Assembly (NCBI GenBank): GCA_016714125.1
Contig: JADJNX010000013.1
Span: forward strand, 22,583 to 86,582
Source of the DNA: Ignavibacteriales bacterium
GTDB lineage: Bacteria; Bacteroidota; Ignavibacteria; Ignavibacteriales; Ignavibacteriaceae
DNA: 64,000 nucleotides
Direction of reading: 5' to 3'
How positions within the stretch are numbered: the first letter of the stretch is position 1; each line of letters begins with the position of its first letter. Both the position numbers and the translations under genes were made by a program. Below are positions 19,624 through 29,599 of the stretch, piece by piece. The notes below the pieces were generated by a model. The model worked only from the letters and a program-made list of their open reading frames with translations, was not told the origin of the DNA and made no database searches.

Positions 19624-19679
19624 CACAGAGCACACAGAGCACACAGAGTGGGTCTGATAAAACCACAGAGCGCACAGAG
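19624..19679. repeat. CACAGAG micro-repeat between folA and mutL
   Basis: CACAGAG at 19624, 19633, 19642, 19664 and 19673, with a 9-bp period inside each cluster. Non-coding. Confidence 0.75.
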
Positions 19680-19724
19680 AAGGTTCGAATTACGAAGAAA
19701 ATGAAATAAATTTAGAAAAGATAG

Positions 19725-21677
19725 ATGAAAATTAGAGTTTTACCCGAGAATATATCAAGCAAGATTGCTGCCGGAGAGGTCATACAGAGGCCTGAGTCGG
19801 CGGTGAAGGAGTTGATGGAAAATTCCATTGATGCGGGGGCGACTCATATCGAATTGATGGTTCGTAACGCCGGTAAATCACTCATCAGGGTGGTTGATAA
19901 CGGTGATGGTATGGGGGAAGAGGACGCTCTGATATGCATAATGAAACATGCAACGAGTAAAATCAGTGAAGAAAAAGATCTTGATGCAATTAAAACACTT
20001 GGATTCAGGGGGGAAGCTCTTAGTTCTATTGTTGCTGTGGCACAATTTGAGATGAAAACGGGAACTGATACTTCTGAACTTTCAACCATTCTAAAAATTG
20101 AAGACAGTAGGACTATCTTAAAAGAAGAAGGTGGATATTTTAAGGGAACGGATATCAGTGTAAAAAATCTATTTTACAATATTCCGGCTCGAAGAAATTT
20201 TTTGAAATCAGATTCAACTGAACTAAGGCATGTTATTGATACATTTCAAAAACTAGCTCTTGGGAAACCTGAAATCCATTTTACACTCTTTTCTGATGAT
20301 TCAAAAATTCTCGATTATTTGCCCGGAACACTTTCTGACAGGATCGGACAGGTTTTTGGAGAAAAGAGTTTTAACAATATCATTCAGATAGAAGAAAAAA
20401 CAGAATATCTTAATTTGAGTGGTTTTCTTGGCAAACCTGCACTGGTAAAAAAGGCAAGGGGAGATCAATATCTCTTTCTTAACGGCAGATTTGTCAGCTC
20501 AAAACAGGTAAATTTTGCCGTGTTTAATGCTTATGAAAATTTCCTTGAAAAAGGGGATTATCCATTTTTTATCCTCTTTTTGGAGATTGATCCTGCAAAA
20601 ATTGATGTAAATGTACATCCATCAAAACTTGAAGTTAGGTTTGAAGAGGAGAAGGATATTTATAATTTTGTGAATGCTGTGGTTCGCAAAGGATTGGCGG
20701 CTTATGATCTTGTGCCATCCCTCTCGTTCTCAACAAATACATTGGAGGGGCATAACAAACTCGGTTTTGACAATTATTCCAGAGCCGACAGAAGCGATTT
20801 TAGTGACAGACCAGCAGTTCAGAACGATTCATCAAACAGAGAAAACAGAAATCAGTTTGGTCAGATGTCATCCTCTTCAAAGCGGGTTGGAATAAATGAC
20901 AATGATATTGATCTAATATTTGGTGCACTGTCACGAAATGTTGAAAGAGGACCCGAAGACGAGGATGTGAGTCATCCTTTTGATGAGCAGAGTGGGGGCG
21001 ATTCACAAAGTCAGTCACGCAGTATTAAAAGTGGACAGATCGATCAGGATGTTTATACTCCAAAGATTTTTGAGAGAATTCCTGCGGATGATGCCGAGAC
21101 AAATTCCACTCCTTTTATCATTCAGTTGCACAATAAATATATTTTGTGCCAGATAAAAACGGGTTTGATGATAATTGATCAGCATGTTGCACATGAGAGA
21201 ATTTTATATGAGATGGCAAAAAAGCAGTTGACTCAAGGTTTCCCGTTGTTTCAACAGTTGTTGTTTCCAAAAGTCGTTTCGACAGATCCTGCCAAAGTTA
21301 TGTTAGTGAAGGAGATTCAGGATTACCTTCAACGGCTGGGATTTATTGTGAAAGTCATCTCAAAAACCGATTTGGTGGTGGAATCGATTCCTTCACAGGT
21401 GAAAACAGGTGAGGAAGAAAAAATACTGCTTGAAATACTGGATCAGTACATTGAAAACAGGGAAGAAAAAATACTTGATGAAACTGAAAACATGGCAAAA
21501 TCATTTTCATGTAAAGCAGCCATAAAAGCAGGTGACAGACTCTCACAAGAAGAGATGCGCCGGTTGATAGACGAACTGTTTGCCACAGAAAATCCCTATG
21601 TTTGTCCCCACGGCAGGCCAGTTGTCTTAAAAATCTCTCTCGATGAATTTGACAGGAGATTTGGAAGAACGAGCTGA
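19725..21677 (+). CDS. mutL: DNA mismatch repair protein MutL, endonuclease type
   Basis: Matchmaker and nicking protein of mismatch repair. N-terminal GHKL ATPase: KIAAGEVIQRPESAVKELMENS, DNGDGMGEEDA, KTLGFRGEALSSI. A linker of about 100 Ser/Asp/Gln-rich residues starts near residue 345. The C-terminal domain carries DQHVAHERILYE, the DQHA(x)2E(x)4E endonuclease motif with Val in place of Ala, plus SCKAAIKAGD and CPHGRPVVLKIS. This form nicks DNA, unlike E. coli MutL. 650 residues, intact, no shift. Confidence 0.96.
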   Translation: MKIRVLPENISSKIAAGEVIQRPESAVKELMENSIDAGATHIELMVRNAGKSLIRVVDNGDGMGEEDALICIMKHATSKISEEKDLDAIKTLGFRGEALSSIVAVAQFEMKTGTDTSELSTILKIEDSRTILKEEGGYFKGTDISVKNLFYNIPARRNFLKSDSTELRHVIDTFQKLALGKPEIHFTLFSDDSKILDYLPGTLSDRIGQVFGEKSFNNIIQIEEKTEYLNLSGFLGKPALVKKARGDQYLFLNGRFVSSKQVNFAVFNAYENFLEKGDYPFFILFLEIDPAKIDVNVHPSKLEVRFEEEKDIYNFVNAVVRKGLAAYDLVPSLSFSTNTLEGHNKLGFDNYSRADRSDFSDRPAVQNDSSNRENRNQFGQMSSSSKRVGINDNDIDLIFGALSRNVERGPEDEDVSHPFDEQSGGDSQSQSRSIKSGQIDQDVYTPKIFERIPADDAETNSTPFIIQLHNKYILCQIKTGLMIIDQHVAHERILYEMAKKQLTQGFPLFQQLLFPKVVSTDPAKVMLVKEIQDYLQRLGFIVKVISKTDLVVESIPSQVKTGEEEKILLEILDQYIENREEKILDETENMAKSFSCKAAIKAGDRLSQEEMRRLIDELFATENPYVCPHGRPVVLKISLDEFDRRFGRTS

Positions 21678-21680
21678 TTT

Positions 21681-21710
21681 TAGGTATTAGGTATTAATTA
21701 TTAGGTATTA
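21681..21710. repeat. TAGGTATTA micro-repeat
   Basis: TAGGTATTA at 21681, 21688 (overlapping) and 21702, just after mutL. Non-coding. Confidence 0.7.
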
Positions 21711-21787
21711 ATTTGAGGGTTGGGCGGAGCAGAAGAATTTTGGGATATGGGAGTAGTCAAAAAAACGGAACAAAACAGGAGACCAAT

Positions 21788-23441
21788 ATGAAGGATTCAC
21801 TTTATATGCAAAAGTTGGACGAGTACAACAAAAAAGTTGCCGGTTCAAAAACAAATGGAATGAAATATACCACAGTCAGTGGAGAGCCCGTAAATGTTTT
21901 ATATGGACCTCACGATGTTGCCGATCATGATTATATGCGTGATCTCAACTTCCCGGGAGAATATCCATATACCAGGGGTATTCACCCAAATGGTTACAGA
22001 GGCAAAATCTGGACTATGCGTCAGTTTGCAGGCTTTGGCTCACCCGAGGACACAAATGAGAGATTTCATTATCTGCTCAATAATGGTCAGACGGGGTTAT
22101 CAGTAGCTTTTGATCTTCCCACTTTGATGGGGTGGGATGCCGATGCCCCTTTAAGTGAAGGTGAAGTTGGTATTTGTGGTGTTTCTATCTCGTCACTTGA
22201 GGATATGGAGGTTCTTTTAAAGGGATTCCACTCGATAAAGTTTCAACTTCGATGACAATCAATTCACCCGCTGCAATGATTTTTGCTTTTTATCTGGCAG
22301 TTGCACAGAAGCAGGGAGTTGATTTTAAGAGTCTCAGGGGTACACTGCAAAACGACATTTTAAAAGAATATATCGCTCAAAAAGAATATATTTATCCTCC
22401 ACATCCATCGATGAGGATAATTGTTGATATGATCGAATATTGCACAACCGAAGTGCCGCAATGGAATCCTGTTTCTGTCAGCGGTTACCATATTCGTGAG
22501 GCAGGTTCCACTTCCGTTCAGGAATTGGCTTATACACTCGCTGATGGTTTTGCATATATTGAAGCCTGTATGGAAAGGGGAATGGACATCGATGAATTTG
22601 CTCCCCGAATTTCTTTCTTTTTTAACTCACATCTCGACTTTTTTGAAGAGATTGCCAAGTTCAGAGCGGCAAGAAGAATTTATGCCAAAAGAATGAAGGA
22701 AAGATATGGTGCAAAAAATCCAAGAAGCTGGTGGCTGAGATTCCACACACAAACAGCAGGATGCACTTTAACAGCCCAGCAGCCCGAAAACAATATCGTA
22801 AGAACTGCATTTCAAGCTCTTGCAGCGGTAATGGGGGCACGCAATCACTGCATACAAATTCAATGGATGAAACACTTGCACTTCCGAGTGAAAAAGCCGT
22901 TAAAATTGCTCTCAGAACGCAGCAATTGATAGCTTATGAAACAGGTGTAATCAATTCAGTTGATCCTCTTGCCGGAAGTTATATGGTTGAGAGTATGACT
23001 GACAAGATGGAAGCTGAAGCGAACAGAATTTTTGACGAGATTGATTCCCTTGGCGGTGTAATTCCAGCGATTGAAACAGGTTATTTCCAAAAACAGATCG
23101 CTGATGCTGCTTATGCTTATCAAAAAGAAGTTGACAGAAAAGAAAAGATCATTGTTGGTGTTAACGAATTTATCGAAAAAGATGAAGTGGTTGATATCCC
23201 GATACTTACCGTTTCCCCTGAAGTTGAAAGAACTCAGCGAGAAAGATTGGCAAATATTAAAGCAAACAGAAGTGGAGTTGAAGTTGAAAATTCCCTTTTG
23301 GAGATCAAAAATGCTGCGGAAAATGGTAACAACCTGATGCCTGTTTTTGTTAAAGCAGCAGCCAATTATGTTACTCTCGGTGAGATGATTGACGTGTTAA
23401 AAGAACCATTTGGCATATATACAGAAGAAGCAGTATTTTGA
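21788..23441 (+). CDS. Adenosylcobalamin-dependent acyl-CoA mutase large subunit (isobutyryl-CoA mutase-like), two frameshifts
   Basis: Mutase TIM-barrel subunit without a B12-binding domain; a separate small subunit must exist elsewhere. Family motifs: TMRQFAGFGSPEDTNER, SVAFDLPTLMG, QNDILKEYIAQKEYIYPP, SGYHIREAG, SMDETLALPSEKAV. At the two acyl-recognition positions the sequence has Phe (RQFAGF) and Gln (AQKEYI). Methylmalonyl-CoA mutase has Tyr89 and Arg207 there and isobutyryl-CoA mutase has Phe and Gln, so a branched monocarboxyl-CoA substrate is more likely. Frames 21713..22255, 22252..22929 and 22731..23441 join at the runs near 22214-22224 and 22833-22837. ATG 21788 follows AGGAGACC. 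Confidence 0.85.
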
Positions 23442-24325
23442 AAATCAGAAAATATTTGAAATTAATCAGGGCATCTCACTGGATAAAGAATATTTTCCTT
23501 TTTGTGCCACTGGTTTATTCAAAAAAATTATTCAACTGGGATGACCTGTCTCTAACTTTGCTTGGATTTATGGCATTTAACTTTGCTTCAAGCATTGTAT
23601 ATGTATTAAATGACATAGTTGACAAGGATAGAGACAGTCTTCACCCCAAAAAGCGACTTAGACCACTTCCTGCAGGAGACATTTCCGTTAAGGAAGCTTA
23701 TGTTGTACTTCTTGTATTGGGAGTGTTAACAATTCTGTTTTCATTCCAGCTGAATTATGCTTTTGAAATGGTTGTAATCGCTTATATATTGTTAAATACA
23801 ATCTATTCGATTTAAACTTAAAAATATCGTTTTGCTCGATATTTTTCGATTGCCGGTGGATTTATTCTGCGTGTTGCCGCGGGTACTGTGGTAATCGGCG
23901 TGGCAGCTTCAAGCTGGCTTGTTCTAATCACACTTTTTATATCGTTGTTTTTGGCGGTTATGAAAAGGATGTCTGAATCAGATCTGCTTAGTTCAGAGGA
24001 GCAGGATCATATTCCTGTGAGGAAGGTACTTGAAAATTATTCCAAACGATTTATTGACCAGATATCTGCGGTAAGTGCGGGCGGTGTAATAGTTTTTTAT
24101 GCACTTTACACTGTTTCTCCACGAACTGTAGAAACATTTGGTACAGAAAACCTTATATATACCACTGCATTTGTGGTTTTTGGTATCTTTAGATATATGT
24201 ATCTTGTATATCAACATCATCGTGGCGAAAACACCATTGATATTTTGTTGCATGACGGATCAACAATTTTGAACGCACTTTTGTATGTTGCAGTCACACT
24301 TATGATAGTTTATAAGGTAATTTAG
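23438..24325 (+). CDS. UbiA-family prenyltransferase (decaprenyl-phosphate phosphoribosyltransferase-like), frameshifted
   Basis: Multi-pass membrane enzyme with the first Asp motif NDIVDKDRDSLHPKKRLRP near residue 60, in the form seen in phosphoribosyltransferases that act on polyprenyl phosphate. The second Asp region KLKNIVLLDIF then SIAGGFILRVAAGT lies between two shifts near 23808-23815 and 23845. ORF 23438..23815 and ORF 23888..24325 are therefore one gene of about 296 residues. It may act in cell-envelope arabinose or ribose supply, or in isoprenoid attachment; the substrate is uncertain. It starts inside the mutase stop (TTGA). Confidence 0.8.
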
Positions 24326-24832
24326 ATGCACAAAATGTTATTTTCAATAACCATTCTTCTTTCGGTTGGTCTCATTTTCAGCGGATGTTGTAAATGTGAA
24401 GAGAGTTCTGAATCAGGAACGGGTTCCAACGTCAATAATCAGATTATGGGCGAGGGATTCATAAATATTGAGGGTACCGAGGCATGGATTGATTTGATGC
24501 CGGGTGGTCCCGCTGGATTTATGTTTACCGGTGAAGCCACAGTTGCAGCCTGGGAACGGCCTGAGTTTGACAGTTTAAAATGTAGAGATGCAGTTATTCT
24601 GATTGATGGTAAAGAAGTAACAAAATTTCCTTTTGTAATTGAAAACAATGGAGACAAGTTGCAAAAACCGGGGAAATCCAGCAATATCTCTGTCAGATTC
24701 AACTCAAAAGAGAGAAATAAATCAGAAGGTCTTATGGATGCCGGAAAAATCTCGATAAAACTGAATATCGAATACAAAGGCAAAATGTTAACAGGAATCA
24801 TCGATGGTGTTGAAGTGAAGCGGACTTATTAA
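24326..24832 (+). CDS. Putative lipoprotein of unknown function
   Basis: Signal peptide with lipobox IFSGC (Cys 21), followed by a further CKC and a Ser-rich linker, so it is probably lipid-anchored in the envelope. The remaining 130 residues are beta-rich (FINIEGTEAWIDLMPGGPAG) with no family I recognise. It starts directly after the UbiA-family stop and ends two bases before the CorC-like gene, so it belongs to the same transcription unit. Confidence 0.72.
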   Translation: MHKMLFSITILLSVGLIFSGCCKCEESSESGTGSNVNNQIMGEGFINIEGTEAWIDLMPGGPAGFMFTGEATVAAWERPEFDSLKCRDAVILIDGKEVTKFPFVIENNGDKLQKPGKSSNISVRFNSKERNKSEGLMDAGKISIKLNIEYKGKMLTGIIDGVEVKRTY

Positions 24833-24834
24833 CA

Positions 24835-26070
24835 ATGGGAATTGAACTTCTTTTTCTTGCAATTCTTGTTGTTTTTAGTGCTTTTTTTTCAAGTTCTGAG
24901 ATGTCGTATATCGTCTCCAACAGGTTAAAAATTGAAATTAAGGCGGGGAAAAATAATCCCGCAGCTAAATCAGCACATCATTTTATTACCAATCCCCACA
25001 GTTTTTACTCGACTATCTTAATTGGCAACAATATCGCCAATATTACTTTTGCTTCCGTTTCTGCACTCCTTTTAAGCAGCTATTTTGGACTGAGTGAAAT
25101 TGAGATTTTACTCGTTTCAACTTTGGTGATTCTCCTTTTTGGTGAGTTGATTCCCAAATACCTGGGGAGAGAACTTGGGACGGGGTTGTTTATCTTTTTT
25201 GCACTTCCATTAAGAGTAATTTATTTTATTTTGTATCCACTGGTGAAACTTGCCGGTGGATTTACGGCGCTGATAAGCAGAAACAGTAACACCTCCGATG
25301 CTTTAAGTCAACTTGTGATGCGTGAAGATTTGCAACTGCTGGTTGAAGAGAGCGAAAAGGCAGGTAATGTTAACAAAAAAGAGGGAACTGCTATCAGAAA
25401 ACTCATCGAGATGAGGGATCAGCGAGTGAATGAAGCGATGAGGCCCCGTACCGAGATTGTTGGAGTTGAAGTAAGCAGCAGTGTTGAAGAAGTGATCGAT
25501 ATTTTTATTGAATCCGGGTTTTCAAAAATTCCCGTATATGAAGAAAACCTTGATAACATAAAGGGTTTTGTACTCGCTTATGATCTCTTTAAACAACCTG
25601 AGACCATCTCAGCAATTGTTCGTGACATCCTGAATGTTCCCGAGACTAAAAAAAGTGTTGAGATGTTAAATGATTTTCTTCGTGAAAGAATTTCAATTGC
25701 AGTGGTTATAGATGAATTTGGTGGCACAGCCGGTATCGTAACTGCTGAGGACTTGATCGAAGAAGTGTTTGGAGAGATTAAAGACGAATATGATGTGGAA
25801 GATAATGTTTGCAGAAAAACGACAGATAATGAGTATCTGATCGGTGGAAATGTTGAGATTGACAGTATAAATGAAAAGTTTGACCTCGGGCTCCCTGAAG
25901 GTGATTATAACACTATTGGCGGATTTATCATGTCAGAAACAGGAAGAATTCCGGCTCAAGGTGAAATTTTAACTGCAGGAATCTTCAAAATTCATATCAT
26001 TCGCTCAACCTCCAGAAGGATAGAGATGATAAAACTGTCGCTTTTGGACGAGAGTCAGATTAATGGATGA
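24835..26070 (+). CDS. HlyC/CorC (CNNM/GldE-type) family transporter
   Basis: Residues 1-140 form a DUF21/CNNM membrane domain with about four helices (SAFFSSSEMSYIVSNRLK, GNNIANITFASV, LFGELIPKYLGRELG). Residues about 195-310 are a CBS pair (MRPRTEIVGVEV, ISIAVVIDEFGGTAGIVTAEDLIEEVFGEI). Residues 325-405 form the CorC_HlyC C-terminal domain. Relatives move or sense Mg/Co ions; GldE of gliding Bacteroidota has the same layout. 411 residues, intact. It overlaps the next gene by 8 bases. Confidence 0.9.
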   Translation: MGIELLFLAILVVFSAFFSSSEMSYIVSNRLKIEIKAGKNNPAAKSAHHFITNPHSFYSTILIGNNIANITFASVSALLLSSYFGLSEIEILLVSTLVILLFGELIPKYLGRELGTGLFIFFALPLRVIYFILYPLVKLAGGFTALISRNSNTSDALSQLVMREDLQLLVEESEKAGNVNKKEGTAIRKLIEMRDQRVNEAMRPRTEIVGVEVSSSVEEVIDIFIESGFSKIPVYEENLDNIKGFVLAYDLFKQPETISAIVRDILNVPETKKSVEMLNDFLRERISIAVVIDEFGGTAGIVTAEDLIEEVFGEIKDEYDVEDNVCRKTTDNEYLIGGNVEIDSINEKFDLGLPEGDYNTIGGFIMSETGRIPAQGEILTAGIFKIHIIRSTSRRIEMIKLSLLDESQING

Positions 26071-26467
26071 CAAGCTGGTAATCCTGTTTGATGGAGTGTG
26101 TAATTTTTGTAATTATTGGGTGAATTTTATAATCGACAGAGATAAACACGATAGATTCAGATTTGCCGCCCTCCAATCTGAATTTGGACAGGAAACCCTT
26201 CAGAAATTAAATCTCTCACAGACCGATTTTGATACTTTTGTGTTGATTTCAGGAGGAAAGCACCACATAAAATCAACTGCAGGATTGCTGGTCGCAAAAA
26301 ATCTTGGCGGGGGATTATCTCTGCTTTATCCACTAATTATTATCCCCCCATTCATCAGAAATTTCGTTTATTCACTGATAGCAAAAAACAGATACAAATT
26401 TTTCGGCAGGGAAGATGCCTGTCGGATTCCCACCCCCGAGTTAAAAAAGAAGTTTATAGGCAATTAA
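26063..26467 (+). CDS. DCC1-like thiol-disulfide oxidoreductase family protein (DUF393)
   Basis: 134 residues with the family's hallmark DGVCNFCNYW (thioredoxin-like CxxC) at residues 10-19, a FAALQSE segment, and a late C-terminal RxDxCRIPTP-like stretch. Presumed cytoplasmic redox protein with unknown partner. It overlaps the CorC-like gene and abuts the following glycosyltransferase. Confidence 0.88.
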   Translation: MDDKLVILFDGVCNFCNYWVNFIIDRDKHDRFRFAALQSEFGQETLQKLNLSQTDFDTFVLISGGKHHIKSTAGLLVAKNLGGGLSLLYPLIIIPPFIRNFVYSLIAKNRYKFFGREDACRIPTPELKKKFIGN

Positions 26468-27235
26468 ATGGAAAAAATTTCAGTTTCCCTGATTACATTT
26501 AATGAAGAAAAAAATATTGAACGATGTCTAAAAAGTGTCACATGGGCTGATGAGATTGTTGTTGTTGACTCCGGAAGCAAGGATCGAACTGTGGAACTTG
26601 CAAAAAAATATACGGGTGTTGCGATCCACAACGATTGGGAGGGATTCGCTGCTCAGAAAGAATTTGCACTGCGAAATTGTACAAATGATTGGGTTTTAAG
26701 TCTTGATGCCGATGAAGAGGTATCGGAAGAACTTCAAAAAGAGATCAAACAAATCCTTTTAAAAGGTGCAGTTGCAGATGGTTTTTATATTCCCCGGAAG
26801 ACATTTTTTAACGGTCAATGGATAAAGTCTTGTGGTTGGTATCCGGGATACCAGTTGCGATTGTTCAGGAAAGATAAAACCACCCTGACAAAAAGAAAAG
26901 TTCACGAAGGATTTGAAGTGGATGGCATAAGAGGACATCTTAAAGGTGATATCCTGCACTACACCCACTTTGATTTGGAAAGTACTATTTCAAAGATTAA
27001 CAAATATTCAACCCTCGAAGCCGAAGAAAAATATCTCGAAAAAACTGCCCTGCCAATAAATTTTATTCTTAATCCCGTTGCTGCATTTATCCAGCATTAT
27101 TTCATCCGTAGAGGATTTACCGACGGCGTAAATGGTCTGATTATTTCAATTCTTCATGCCACAACCAACCTAATGACCTACATGAAAATGTGGGAACTCA
27201 AGAGGGCAGACAGGAAGAGAACTTTAGAACTTTAG
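26468..27235 (+). CDS. Family 2 glycosyltransferase (WaaE/KdtX-like)
   Basis: GT-A fold transferase probably adding a sugar to the lipopolysaccharide core. VSLITFNEEKNIERCLKSV starts the nucleotide-binding fold; VVVDSGSKDRT and the metal motif LSLDADEEVS follow; GWYPGYQLRLFRK and KVHEGFEV match the WaaE-like subgroup. The C-terminal part has an amphipathic or membrane-proximal helix (PINFILNPVAAFIQHYF). 255 residues, intact. Confidence 0.88.
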   Translation: MEKISVSLITFNEEKNIERCLKSVTWADEIVVVDSGSKDRTVELAKKYTGVAIHNDWEGFAAQKEFALRNCTNDWVLSLDADEEVSEELQKEIKQILLKGAVADGFYIPRKTFFNGQWIKSCGWYPGYQLRLFRKDKTTLTKRKVHEGFEVDGIRGHLKGDILHYTHFDLESTISKINKYSTLEAEEKYLEKTALPINFILNPVAAFIQHYFIRRGFTDGVNGLIISILHATTNLMTYMKMWELKRADRKRTLEL

Positions 27236-27251
27236 AATCTGAGAAACTCGA

Positions 27252-27286
27252 GTACTCAAGTTTCTAAAGTACTCAGGTACTCAAGT
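27252..27286. repeat. GTACTCAAG micro-repeat
   Basis: Three close copies of GTACTCA(A/G)G at about 27252, 27269 and 27277, between the glycosyltransferase and CotH-like genes. Non-coding. Confidence 0.6.
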
Positions 27287-28950
27287 CACTTCAACAACAT
27301 AAGCTTTGTTGATTTGATATTCACCGATCCAGATTCGGGGACAAACTTAATGACTGCGATATAGACTCCACTGGAAGCATTAATCTCACCAAAATTTAAG
27401 TCTTTGTTATACCTTCCTGATTGGACATTCCCTTCGAACACTGTTTTAAGCTGTCTGCCTTCTGCGGTAAATAGTTCGATTTTCAGATAACCGTCTGACG
27501 GAATGGAGTATTCAATGGTTGTTGAAGGATTAAAAGGATTAGGGTAATTGGATATCATCAATTCACTTACCGGTAACTGACTCTCATCCTCAACTGTGGT
27601 AAACAGGTTGATCGCTGAGTTCATCCACAACAATCTTCCATTTATCCAGTTTTTCAGGTATGTAATTTCGTTGGCATAACTGTTCCCGATATAATAATTG
27701 GGCCAAATATACTGGTTGAGTATGGGCCATTTCTGGAAGTTTCTAATTTGGCTTTCGTTAAGATATGTAACAAGAGAATCGATCTTTCCAAAAATTCTGT
27801 CTTTATTTAAAGCACCATTTTTTAACACTGCCCATCTTTCTTTCACTTTTGATTTAAATCTTTGAGATTCAAATAGCTTTTTCCACCAGAAGGGAACCTG
27901 AAACGGGTCGGCACTATTTAAAAAGGAGGGTTCACTTGTGAGATATTGCAGCTCCCACCCATTTTGTATCCAGCCGTCATAATAATTTGCATTCCCAAGT
28001 GCGATATTAAAATCCCAGACCGGACCCATTACAAGTTTTGGATTTTTGCTGTCGCGATCCTTATACATAAAACTGCTCAGGCGGTACCCATCAACATTCC
28101 TCGCGACCTCATTAATAAGGAAAAAATCAACAAATGACATTTCATCCGTTAGTTTGGGATATCCAACTGCGGTGTCTTCAAAAGCAGGAGAATTCATCAC
28201 TGATTCAAAATTGGTAATAAACGATCTAATGTAATTTACCTGCTGCGGTACAATATCAGAGGGTTTTGGGATGTGGAATTGATATTTTGTTGGATAAGGG
28301 CAACCGGGGAAAGGGGGGATAGGTGGAACTCCACCAGCCATTGTCTTCTCCATCAAGTTTGTCCACTTTGATTATATAACCCCCTGTGAGATTATCTCCG
28401 TCGATATCGTCGGGGTCGAGTCCCTTGATATTCACTCTGCCCTTATCCTGCTTAATTTTTTCCATCAAAACATATGTGCCCACATACTCATTGTTTAATA
28501 CAAACTCAAAATATCTTGTTCGTGACGCATAACTTCCTGTGGTTCTTGCCATATCATAAACAAGAACATCACGCATCATGGTTTTGTCGTTGTATTCAGC
28601 GTTAAAAACCCAATCATTCTCCGAGGGCATTCCTAAAAGCATAACATTCAGGTTTTCACCTGTGGAATCTCTTGTCTCAATTGCATAAGGTTTTTGGGAA
28701 ATTGTTGGGAGGAGGACCCTCTAAATTCGATCCCAATCTTGCCATTGTAGTGATTAAAGGGGTCTGAAAGATTATTTCGAACTCCTTCACCGTTGTAAAT
28801 TACTCCCATATCGGCAGGAATTTTTTCGTCGTCAACTATCACCAGGCCATTTGTGTTTATTACAATAATCGGGAGATTTGAGGAGGTGAATTGAGGAAGA
28901 ATTTCATGAGTGAACAACAAGAGAAATGTTGTAAAAATTAAGGTTTTCAA
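27286..28950 (-). CDS. Secreted CotH-like kinase-fold protein with type IX sorting domain, two frameshifts
   Basis: Signal peptide (FTHEILPQ). The N-terminal part has IPIVVINTNG-like and GIEFRGSSSQQFPKK segments, then MPSENDWVFNAEYNDKTMMR, YVGTYVLMEKIKQDKGRVNI, GGYIIKVDK and GPVWDFNIALGNA, all typical of the CotH family of atypical protein kinases. The C-terminal 85 residues carry NYPNPFNPSTTIEYSIP, a type IX sorting domain of a different sequence from those at 5.5-7.4 kb. ORFs 28648..28950, 28256..28642 and 27286..28356 join at the T5 run 28691-28695 and the G runs at 28306-28318. The joined length is about 555 residues. Confidence 0.85.
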
Positions 28951-29065
28951 TTTAATAACTTTCAGTTTTCAAAAATGCAAAGATCAATGTGTTAAAATAA
29001 TTATAAAATATTTAATTTTTATAGCGGATAGGGGTTGAATTCATAAAAAGACTAAAGAATCTGAA

Positions 29066-29083
29066 AATTTAATTTGTTAAATT
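29066..29083. promoter_or_regulatory. Candidate metal-regulator operator upstream of fur-feoAB
   Basis: 18-bp interrupted palindrome AATTTAA-TTTG-TTAAATT, 43 bases upstream of the proposed fur start. Position and AT-rich symmetry fit autoregulation by the adjacent Fur-family protein, but the sequence is not a textbook Fur box. Confidence 0.4.
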
Positions 29084-29125
29084 CCGCGACAATTGTTATT
29101 TTTATGTAGATTAAATCTAAATAGT

Positions 29126-29599
29126 TTGAAAAAATTGAAAAACAACCAGGCAACCGAACTTTTCCGTGACTTTCTTAAAAGAGGAAGTAACAGGATAACT
29201 CCGGAAAGATTTGAAGTACTCGAAGCCGCTCTCGAATTTGATGGACATTTCTCAGCAGATGAATTATTCATCTCGATGAAGAACAATCATTCGCGTGTTT
29301 CGCGTGCAACGGTTTACAACACCCTTGAACTCCTCTGTCAAGCGGAGCTTCTATCTCTCCGTAACTTCTCGAACAAAGTTAACTACTACGAAAGCAATTT
29401 TAAGAGACAAAACCATTTTCATTTGGTTTGTATCGATTGTGGAAGGATAGTTGAATTCAGCGATTCAAGAGTGGAGGATATCTCAAAAGAGATAGGTGAC
29501 AATCTTGGTTTTAAGACCTCGAGTTATTCATACAACATTTTTGCACGGTGTGAAAAAAAACCGGAATGCCCCTACTTCCATGGAAAAACGAACACTTGA
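29126..29599 (+). CDS. fur: Fur-family metal-responsive transcriptional regulator
   Basis: Winged-helix repressor: RITPERFEVLEAALEFDGHFSADEL and HSRVSRATVYNTLELLCQAEL match the Fur DNA-binding domain. NHFHLVCIDCGRIVEF gives His ligands and a CxxC, and CEKKPEC near the end gives a second Cys pair for structural zinc. The start is uncertain: TTG 29126 gives about 157 residues; TTG 29093 would add eleven. The end overlaps feoA by 20 bases, so iron control of the downstream transporter is likely. Confidence 0.88.
   Translation: MKKLKNNQATELFRDFLKRGSNRITPERFEVLEAALEFDGHFSADELFISMKNNHSRVSRATVYNTLELLCQAELLSLRNFSNKVNYYESNFKRQNHFHLVCIDCGRIVEFSDSRVEDISKEIGDNLGFKTSSYSYNIFARCEKKPECPYFHGKTNT

Noticed and set aside
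19681..19700. GGTTCGAATTACG resembling a tRNA T-arm
   Set aside because: No acceptor, D or anticodon arms can be paired around it; it lies beside a micro-repeat.
21788..23441. Straight call as methylmalonyl-CoA mutase
   Set aside because: The acyl-pocket residues are Phe and Gln rather than Tyr and Arg, so a different acyl-CoA is more likely.
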